A DNA stretch of 64,000 nucleotides, taken from NCBI RefSeq assembly GCF_009730915.1, contig NC_052473.1:18930100-18994099 (forward strand), read 5' to 3'. The notes beneath the pieces are model-generated. The model was not told the DNA's origin. It ran no database searches and worked only from the letters and a program-made list of their open reading frames with translations. Source of the DNA: Dioscorea cayenensis subsp. rotundata. Lineage: Eukaryota; Streptophyta; Magnoliopsida; Dioscoreales; Dioscoreaceae. The position numbers and the translations under genes are program-made. The number at the start of each line of letters is the position of its first letter. Position 1 is the first letter of the stretch. Of the stretch, positions 55,486-64,000 are shown one piece after another.

Positions 55486-58286
55486 TCAAAACAACAAGGC
55501 AATGCAGAAAAATACAAACAAAAAACCAAGGCTCTGTTCCCTGAATTGGTGCAGCGGCCTAATAGAGGTTGTGCCAGAATCAACATCAATCATGATCTTA
55601 AACCTGCAAGATGCACTCGAGGGATCCATGTCGGTAATGGTGGCAAGGCCGTCAAATCCACAGGCAACATCTTCCTGATCACTCTTCTGGTAGTAGCTAT
55701 TGAAAGCATACGAAATGTTTCCCCGTGAATCCATGTCACCACATGATGTCTTGTAGCCAAGGCTGGTGCAGTCTGCATTCCCACAGGCGTAGCTGATGCT
55801 ATCAGCCACCTTTGGATTGTTCAGGCTTACCGAAGGCTTCAGCACACACCACTGTTTATCGAGATACTTCACATTACGCACTCTCACCAGTGCACCTGTG
55901 TTTGTAGTCTTGAGGTTAAGTTGATACTTGGGCAAACCATCATAGGAGAATATACCCCAATGTCTCTCAAAGTTTCCTGGCTGAATGCTCTTCTCATCCT
56001 CGTCAATCAAACTAAAAAGATAAGCATCAATAGATCCTGGTCTCATTGGAGTTCCCCGCCCAGAGGAAATGTGATTCATGAAACCCTGGTTGAATTTTTG
56101 AGCATACTGAAGATTAGCATTCATGTCTCCATCCGTGGGCCAACCAATCTCCCCAACAATTACAGGGACATTCCCAAAGCCATTCTTCTGCAGGGCCCAT
56201 ATAAGGGTATCATGGTTCGCATCAAACATATTGCCGTATGCGGCATTTCCGTCTACCACGCCTGAAGAAGATCCATCAAAGAAAGCATAATCCACAGGAA
56301 AATTGGCATCTGAGTAGAGGCTGATGAAGGGATAGATGTTGACGGTGAAGGGTGCCCCATTATCACTAAGGAACTTGACAATAGAAAGCATTGGCTGACG
56401 GATGTCATCTCGGAAATCTCCATCCGATGGCTTGCCACTTGGTGACTGATATACATCGGCATTTAGGGGAACAGTGACCTTGACCTGCTTGCTCAGACCG
56501 GCTTTGATGAGGGCCGCTTGTATGTTCTGGAGGGCAGGGAAAGTGGTTTGCAGAAAGCTCCCATTGTAAGTCTGTAGGAAAGGTTCATTTCCAACTGCTA
56601 CATATCTGCCGAGAAAAGCAAAATCATCTGAGTCAGGCGGGAGGACCGTCCAAGTGTAAATATAACTAAGTCAGTTGGAATTATCAACCACCCAAGTTGA
56701 AAGGTCTTTTCTGCAGAAAGTGCGCAACTTTATTCCAGGACAAAGCTGTGCAAAGTTATCATGACTGTCACATCAAATGATCAATTCAAATATTCTAGTA
56801 AACTAATGATTGCAATGTTATGATAGAAAAATGGATAGGAGATAAAAGACCAAACCAGTGTATTTTGGGAAAGCCCTGATGATTGTTTTGCCAATCCAAG
56901 ATTCACTTAAGGTTAAGCGGAGAGAGTAAAACATATTCAGGTCAGGAATGAATCTATCCATTACATATATGCGTGCCTGCGTGCGTGCGTGTGTGTGTGT
57001 GTGTGTGCATATATTTCTAAAAACACATTACCAAGTAGTGATTTTGAGAAAGCCTGAATTAATCATGCTCCTTGTTACGTGTCTTCAACATTGCAAATAT
57101 ACTAATCACTAGCACATCATTCTTAGCTGACACCACTTCATCCTTTCCAACTGGTTTATAGTGCTTCAAACACACACACACACTCCCAAAAAAAGAGTCT
57201 GTAATTCACTATCACAAACTCTTATAGATTTCACTATCACAAACTTATAGATTTCACTATCACAAACTCTTATAGATATATATAGAAAGAACCCGTTGCC
57301 AGACTATTCTTCCCACATTTTGACTTCTAGTCTAGAGATACTCTCCTCTCCATGGCTAGAGTGGTAGAGGACTGCAGACGTTGATGAATATATATGTTCA
57401 AGTTGGGTTATAGTTGACTGACAAAGATGTGTGATTCATTAATATGCAAAATAATTAGCGGACAGAAAAGATGCATGAAAAACATAATAATTAAAAATGC
57501 TAGTGATAAAAAGGATGTCTATTCTAATAACGAGCTAATCAAGCAGACAACTCATTTATGCATTTCTGCTTAACCTCAAACCCCACTCCCTCTCTCAACA
57601 AACTATAATCCAGATGACAAAAAGACCAACAAAATTGCAACTTGATATAAAAAAAAAGACAATAAAGCTCATTTATTAAAAGGTGATTTGAAACAGCTTT
57701 CAATGTTAATAATACTTGAAGGATCTCAAAGCTCCACAGAAATGTCTGTCTATTCTAACGCTCGAAAAGGATGTCCTTTCATAAGATTCAAGTAAAAATG
57801 GGGGAAAAAAGAAAGGAATGCGCACATACCTGGAAAAGGAAGAGAATACAAATGACCATCACTAGTCACTACTACTTAATAAGAATCAATCAAACCAGAG
57901 GTCAAAATTTGCTCAAAAAGATAAGAAAATAAAGAATAAGGAGAAACAGAAAACCTGATATCCACCCCATCACTGACGAAGCCGGAGACATTCTTTGAAA
58001 CCCACTTCTCAGCAGCCTTGAAGTTAGAAGCAAGAGTGAAGAGCATGTCATTAGGGATGCCCACCATGACTTGAATCCCAGTCTTCTTCAGAGCATTCAA
58101 AGTTGCCTCTTCAGCATCAAAGAGCTTCACCTTCTGGAAACCGTTGTCCCTGAGCATCTGAACTACTTGGGAAGGTGGCAGCGGGTGGCTCGTTTGCGTG
58201 CCCCAGTTAGCCCCAATCCCATTAGCACAGCCTAAGAGGAATACCCAGCAAAGCACCCCTAAGACCGGAGAGAAGAACCACCCCAT
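55486..58286 (-). CDS. Glucan endo-1,3-beta-glucosidase, GH17 with X8 domain and GPI-type tail
   Basis: Cuts beta-1,3-glucan (callose) at the cell wall or plasmodesmata. Two exons on the minus strand, 58286-57955 and 56605-55486, join in frame to 483 residues. The start [10 protein letters not shown] opens a signal peptide of about 22 residues ending GCANG, then [19 protein letters not shown] begins the GH17 barrel. Catalytic residues: the acid/base Glu in YVAVGNEPF (about E118, just after the intron) and the nucleophile in [13 protein letters not shown] (about E263). [20 protein letters not shown] closes the barrel. The X8/CBM43 domain follows ([29 protein letters not shown]), with its cysteines for glucan binding. 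The hydrophobic end [14 protein letters not shown] suggests a GPI anchor. It matches the Arabidopsis glucosidase 5/6 subgroup. Confidence 0.95.
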
Positions 58287-58627
58287 AAAACAGCTAGCCT
58301 CACAACTGATGCTGATGAACTTCTTCTTCTTCAGTACTGTTGTTGATCTTAAGACTTGGGTACGTTTTCTTGAATTCTCACGCTGCAAAAGCAAGCTTAG
58401 CTACAAAAAGGAGAAGAGGTGTATATATGAAGAAGGCTCGGCACTTCCCAGAGCACTCCACCATGAACTTTTTGAAGGTGGTGATGATAAATGATAAAAC
58501 TTGAAAGAGAGAGAGGAAGGTTGGTATATGGAGCTTGGGTAGAAAGGGGAGGGGGAAGGAGGAAGAGGAAGCCAATAGATAGATAGATAGATAGATCAAA
58601 AGAGAAAAAAAATAAAAAGTTTCGAAC

Positions 58628-58671
<44 letters not shown>

Positions 58672-59891
58672 AGTCAGAAAGCTAATTAAACTAGTAAAGG
58701 GTTACACTGTCCGTGCGTATGGACAACGGTATCCCGGAGCTTGCTTTTTCAAAAAAGAACAGAATATTTTTCACTATAAAAGCAAAGTAGCTTATAACTT
58801 TGTTATTTGATTAACCAAACAGAGATGATGAGATGAAGATAAGCATGGAAGAAGATTTCTTGAGTGGGACGTGAGCTCAGGCATTGCATCTCATATTACT
58901 CCATTTAGCAATAATCAGCACTGAATGGACTAAATGGGATTGTGTTTATCATATGATGATGACAAGTATGTGTTTTTTTCTTTTATCATGATTTAAGGGA
59001 AAAAAACATTAGTGCAATACACCCTTTACATGAAATTTACAATTCAAAAGAAATAACATGGAGACTCGACCTGTGTAGTGCTTATATGACACATATCTAT
59101 GTATGATGGTGAGTAGACGCTTGGCTGATGCTACTCCCAAAGTGTGCTTGTACTAAAGCATTGGGAAAAGCAATAACTTTACCATGACGCGGAAAGCCTG
59201 GGTGCCACCCGTAACGCTGAGTCACTGGATCAAGTTAGCTTAGCTTAGTTTCGTGGACGATATTCAAAGAAGAACAACTTGGTGTCAACGGGCCCGATGA
59301 ACTTTGTGACACGAAAATTGAAGAAACAATTAAACAATAAAGGTAATTTTCAAGAGAGATATATATATACATATATGGTGATTGGTGGGGTTCAGGGTAA
59401 ACTCTTCAGCTCTTCCCAAGTTATTGGCCGCTTCTTGTGATTGATCTTTTATTTATGGCCTGGCTATGCTCCGTCGCATGTGTTCCTTGGAGAGTTAATA
59501 TAGAAAAAGGAAGATGAAATTATAAAGGCAAATAAAACAAATAAGGAAAGCTTAATTACAAGCATACAAGCATATTTTCTTCCAATTGTTTACCTAGTGT
59601 ATTCACTTTGTTTATTTATTTAATTTATAACCAATAAAACGCAAGGAAACAGATCCCACGTTTTAGTTGATCACAGAAATCCCTGAAGCTGATTCCTTGA
59701 GAACATGACAATTAGACACGAGCACATGCTACTTAGTACTTTCTGCAGATGATGGTCAGAAACTCGGGGGAGCACTTCACATGGTACTCTTGCAAAATTT
59801 CCTCAAGCTAATGAGCAAAGTAATATGCCAATGACATGGCTATAATAATAATAATAATAATAGCAACAATAACTTTTATTTGCTACACAAA

Positions 59892-59924
<33 letters not shown>

Positions 59925-60098
59925 ATGCTCGCTGTCCTTCCTGCCTAGTCAGTCAGTCAGTCCGTCCATCTGTCCTAGGCTTCAGGGGAGGGGAGAGGGA
60001 CTGTATCTCCTGCAAAACCACATCTCTCATTTCTCATATTGGTCCATAAAATAACAACTCATAGTCTCATAGTGTCTTTCCTTAGTTCCCTCACCATT
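58287..60098. other. Promoter side of the glucanase gene and intergenic DNA
   Basis: No gene recognised. Repeats: TAGA at about 58575-58597, GA at about 58631-58666, AAT near 59845-59862 and TA at about 59895-59920. The CT-rich (minus strand) leader close to the ATG is typical of plant 5' UTRs. Confidence 0.55.
58631..58666. repeat. (GA)n microsatellite upstream of the glucanase gene
   Basis: A pure GA run about 345 bases before the start codon; on the sense strand it is a TC run such as plants often have in 5' leaders. Confidence 0.9.
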
Positions 60099-63000
60099 TC
60101 AGCCAACTGGAACAGTAAAAATCAGTTCTCTGTTTGAGTTAAACTCACCATTAGGTTTGGGATCGACATGGACATAAAAACTGGCAGCTACTATCAGATA
60201 GCAAAGGACGAGCATCAACCCCTTAAAGTAGTTTGAAGAACCATCCTGCAGTGCCAAACAAATGACAATATGTTTTTTGAGATTCGACATCTGCCATCTG
60301 GAACTTTAGCCTCTTCTTACAGAATATGCAACTGATTTGCTAGGTGAAATTCACAAACCAAAATGACAATATGACACACCTGAAGCATGAAAGCCAGCAC
60401 TAACACTGTAATGAAGAGAATGGCTGTCTCAAAAAGTTGAAAATTTAGGTCCATCGGTCTTCCCATCAACCATCCAAGCACCACAGAGAATGGTATCTGC
60501 AGGGTGCAGCAGAATGACAAACAGTAGGAGGATTGGTTTACAGGTGGGTAAAAAAGTGAATGTCAAAATTTAGCTCAACTCGGGCAAAGCAATACACTCT
60601 ATGAGGTAATCATCATTCAGGAAGAACATGAAAGGACCAAGAAAAGAGCAAATTATTCATCAGATAAGCAGTTTCACATGCAACACATACCTCTGTCCAC
60701 TGTGACAACAAAAATTATTATTATTTAAAAAAAACATAAATGAAAGTATACCAACCCCAAACATCGCAATCTGAGTAGAAGACCCGATTGCAACTCCAAC
60801 AGAAATATCCTGATCAAGTTCATAAAATGGTTCAATTTAGATGATTAAGATAAAATTCCAGGGAAGGGAACACATTATACCATACTTACAAGTTTGTCTT
60901 TCATGGCAAATGTTATAGCACTTGCATGCTCAGCAGCATTCCCAACAACTGGAAGTAAAACAACACTGATAAAAGCAATGGGTATTTTCAATGCAAGTGA
61001 AGCACCCTGCAAAATAAAAAAACATGTCATTGGAACAAAAGCTCATGAAACATTCTGATGACAGTGGTGAGACCAAAAAGGTTTGGCAGCAAAAGCAAGA
61101 AATTTAGAGAAAATATCTTTTTATGTCATTTTGAACTATGAATTGGAAGAAGAATCCTCAGTATTTGCTATTATTATTACTATTATTCTATCATTACTAT
61201 TGTTTGGGTAAAATGAAGACATTTCTGTTAGAACATTAAACTAACTTACACATTGCATTTGCTACAAAAGTAGGAACTCAATTTGAGAGGTTAAAACAGG
61301 CTCATCCAAAGGTGCATTTCATAGATGTTACTTAGCAAACTTTTCTAGTAAACAGCCATTGGTTGATCAAGGGGGTACAAATATCATCAAAACAGAACCA
61401 ACTTTCTGATCTAAATGAGAAGCCAATGAGAGAGCATTTTCAACTTTAAATACCCAAAAGGAAAAAGATGTGTCACCTCTATAGTTCTTACTAGATACTC
61501 GGAAAGGACTGAAATCCAACCAGCAATAACTGCAAGCCAAACGACAGCCTCCCACTTAGAAATCTCAGCAACATCATTGTCAGCACTTTCTTCCTGATTA
61601 CATCACTTTCACCACATTAAGTTGAAGCACAACAATCACAAATAAAAGGTGACTACTTCAATAATTTGTGCAAGTAACACAAAGAAAAATGATACGACAT
61701 CTTATGTTTTTATTTCGGTTTCCAGAATTGCAAAAAATGATTGCTTAAATGTACGTACCATGTAAATTTAGATATAGTACATGCTGGTTTTAAACTGTGT
61801 CACTGGTTTGAATAATCAAGATAAGTTTGATGAGAAACCCACACTTTTACAGAAGCAACTTGAAATCTATTAGTTATAAATTTAACATATGCAGAACAGA
61901 ATTTAATAAGAAAATAACTCATGAGTTTAAAAGTCATGATGCGCCACTGGCCAAGTCTGCAAATCAGCCAGAGCTATTGATTATCAGGCTTCACTTTTAG
62001 TGACTAGATGCTTGCCCCAAGACCCCCATGTAGCAGACACATGGGATAGTTTGGATTAGTAAAATCCATAAAAAGCTAAAGGGTTCCAGATCCAGTACAT
62101 ATATAAATGCATTAGCTTCAAGCGTCCACCACAAATTACAAAATCATGATAATCGAAGCATGTAGAAGGTGGCTATAACCAACCTCATCAGCACGATCAC
62201 TTGTGACTTTCTGATTTTTCAACTGGAAAACAATGTAGAAGGCATAAACCAGTAGCATAACAGAACTAGTAAATCTTGAAAGGGCCAGCTCTGAAGCGCC
62301 GAAATGTGCTTCAGTATGGGTGTAGTGGAGAACAGCAGGAGACAAGAGGCCCATAACTGCTATCAGCAGCAACCCAGAGTTCATTGTAGCAGCTGACTAT
62401 CCATAAAGTATTAAGTCCTCTGGTCATCATGCCATGGAATATAAGCAGAAAATCAATAAAGATGCAGCATACCTTGTTAAAAACTTGCTCTTTATGAAAA
62501 CTTATTCCTCCGCAGAAGAATGCACATCCAAGAACTAGCAATATGTTTGACAATATGGACCCTAAAAGTGACTGCTGAACAACACGCAGCATTCCGCTTT
62601 TTAGTGCAAAAATTGATATTATTAATTCTGTTGCATTACCAAATGTAGCATTTAGAAGGCCCCCAGCTGCACATAAAAATTAGTCAATGAACAAAAACTC
62701 GAGGCAAAGTAAGAGTAAACATGGGTTTGCTGGTGTTATCATGGAAAAACATTGGCACAGCATGTTTAAACTAAGGTTAGACTAGGTGACTGTTGTCCCA
62801 GACTCCTACGAGAAGTGAAGTAGAATCGGATGTGACAAACACCAAAGGTTCTGCTATGGACATGAGCACTATAACGAATTGAACAGGTTAAACTAAGAGA
62901 TGAATCCCATCTGCCTTGAAAGTAGCAGGAAGAAATTATTGCAGCATGTGTGAAAGCTTGAGATAGCAAATTAGAATATTGTATTTCCATATAATGCAAC

Positions 63001-63871
63001 AAGCATGAGTGGGGGGAATTAGTGTCGAGGAGAAACCAATCAGCAGGCTAACATTTTGCATGGAAGTAACAACTGCCTCAGTGTTTCTAGTCCACTACCA
63101 AAGCCTTTCAAGAAAATTCAACTAGGAAAAAATAATTTTGAAGCGTATGGGTTTTTTAAAAGATAATACTAATCCCTATAAGCATCAAATAAACAAGACT
63201 TTTTACGAATGGCGAGTATAATAATTGCAATAGCTGGTGTTTCTGGAGGTGAAATTTACCTGTAGGTCCGGTGAAGAATGCTAATTGCCTGCATAAAGTG
63301 AGGAATGAATGGTAAAAGATGTTCCCCATGGCACTTGAGTAAAGAAGAAATATGATTGACACTTGGATTTTCTTACTCAGTAGCAAAACCCAAGCGCTCT
63401 GCTAGAGGTATGATGCCCAGCAAGCTTAGCAAGAATACCCATCCCTATATACCATTTGTTCCGTATTTAAAGAAAATCCCAGAAAAAAAGATATCATAAT
63501 TCATAAAAGGAAAAATATGAACACTAAATGAATGTATCTGTTTTAGTGTTTCCAGAATGATACACCAAGAATTCAGTAGTACGAAGGAATGGCGGAGGTC
63601 AGTGCAAACTCACATGGTAGGCTGTCAGATAATTGACTACAATTGCAGCAGGGCCACAAGGCAACAGGAGATTAAGTTTGGTTGTTAACATTACAATCTT
63701 TACGCTCTTGACTAGTCTGGCCTGTAGATATTCAATACTGAAGCCTTGCTCACAATCAGACAGAGAACTGGAGTGAGCTTTGTTGGCAGGAGGAAGTCCT
63801 CCCTTTCTAGCTAAGGACACAGGGCTTTCATCACCGAGTTCATGTCCTGATATATCATTTGCTACGCTCAT
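60099..63871 (-). CDS. Vacuolar cation/proton exchanger, CAX2/CAX5 type
   Basis: Tonoplast antiporter moving Ca2+ (and Mn2+ or other metals in this clade) into the vacuole in exchange for H+. Ten exons on the minus strand: 63871-63614, 63444-63377, 63289-63261, 62666-62473, 62396-62184, 61593-61477, 61006-60890, 60809-60756, 60496-60380 and 60245-60099. All junctions keep frame: 437 residues, close to the 441 of Arabidopsis CAX2. Both alpha repeats are present: [20 protein letters not shown] (c-1) and [19 protein letters not shown] (c-2), with [20 protein letters not shown] and [14 protein letters not shown]. The acidic loop after [20 protein letters not shown] sits between the halves. QEQVF-type wording (FHKEQVFNK) and [20 protein letters not shown] match CAX2 rather than CAX1/3. 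The ATG follows a CAG acceptor directly, so an upstream exon, non-coding or coding, must lie beyond 63871. Confidence 0.94.
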
Positions 63872-64000
63872 CTGCAAATCATGAACTTATTAGAAATATC
63901 AAGTGCAGAATCAGAAACATATTACCCATAAAAAACTCAAGATTAAAAACAGAGAGATCCCAGCTCATTAAAATCTAGCTAAATGCATGCTCATTACTAA
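63872..64000 (-). other. 5' intron of the CAX gene, running off the window
   Basis: The bases before the ATG read TTTGCAG, a splice acceptor, so this stretch is most likely an intron of the same gene. No exon is visible before the window edge. Confidence 0.5.

Noticed and set aside
1-64000. CRISPR arrays, operons, ribosome-binding sites, rRNA or tRNA genes
   Set aside because: None seen; the window is plant nuclear DNA with spliced genes, and the short repeats are microsatellites or transposon ends.

Overview
The window is plant nuclear DNA: spliced genes with GT/AG introns, plant-only families (ARF, SPL with a miR156 site, type I MADS, GH17 plus X8), AT-rich spacers and layers of LTR retrotransposons. 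The species cannot be read directly. A monocot of the yam type (Dioscorea) is my best guess, mainly because 12.0-13.9 kb holds a fossil geminivirus of the begomovirus kind and yams are among the few plants known to carry such copies. That is inference.

Layout. 1-3032 (+): 3' part of an ARF7/ARF19-type auxin response factor. 3510-4509: a 1000-N assembly gap. 4510-31700: a repeat-rich block built from three copies of a type I (M-gamma, AGL80-like) MADS gene sitting in a degenerate ~0.4 kb tandem repeat. Two MADS copies are dead and the third, at 24854-25513 (-), is intact. This block has been hit by a Copia-like solo LTR (10199-10528), the geminivirus fossil (12040-~13900), an incomplete Athila-like Ty3 element (~14190-19585), a Harbinger-like MITE (19802-20392), two solo LTRs abutting at ATATA (20979-22135 and 22141-24117), an Athila-like solo LTR (26051-30030) split by a small gag-only LTR element (27498-29715), and another MITE (31249-31571).

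32-64 kb is a normal gene neighbourhood, nearly all on the minus strand: an MFS_5/molybdate-transporter-like protein (32302-35300), a 5'-less plant-specific protein (37755-39588), an orphan last exon of a Raf-like kinase (+, 40249-40588), a SUMO E2 (SCE1-like, 41383-42656) carrying a one-base insertion, a miR156-targeted SPL transcription factor (44268-49417), a GH17 beta-1,3-glucanase with X8 domain and GPI-type tail (55486-58286), and a CAX2-type Ca2+/H+ exchanger (60099-63871). Exon models for the MFS, SPL, GH17 and CAX genes keep frame through every splice junction.

The genes do not form a pathway. The most notable content is the fossil geminivirus, the MADS/tandem-repeat block and its nested insertions, and the 39.6-40.2 kb junction where two genes both lose their 5' parts.
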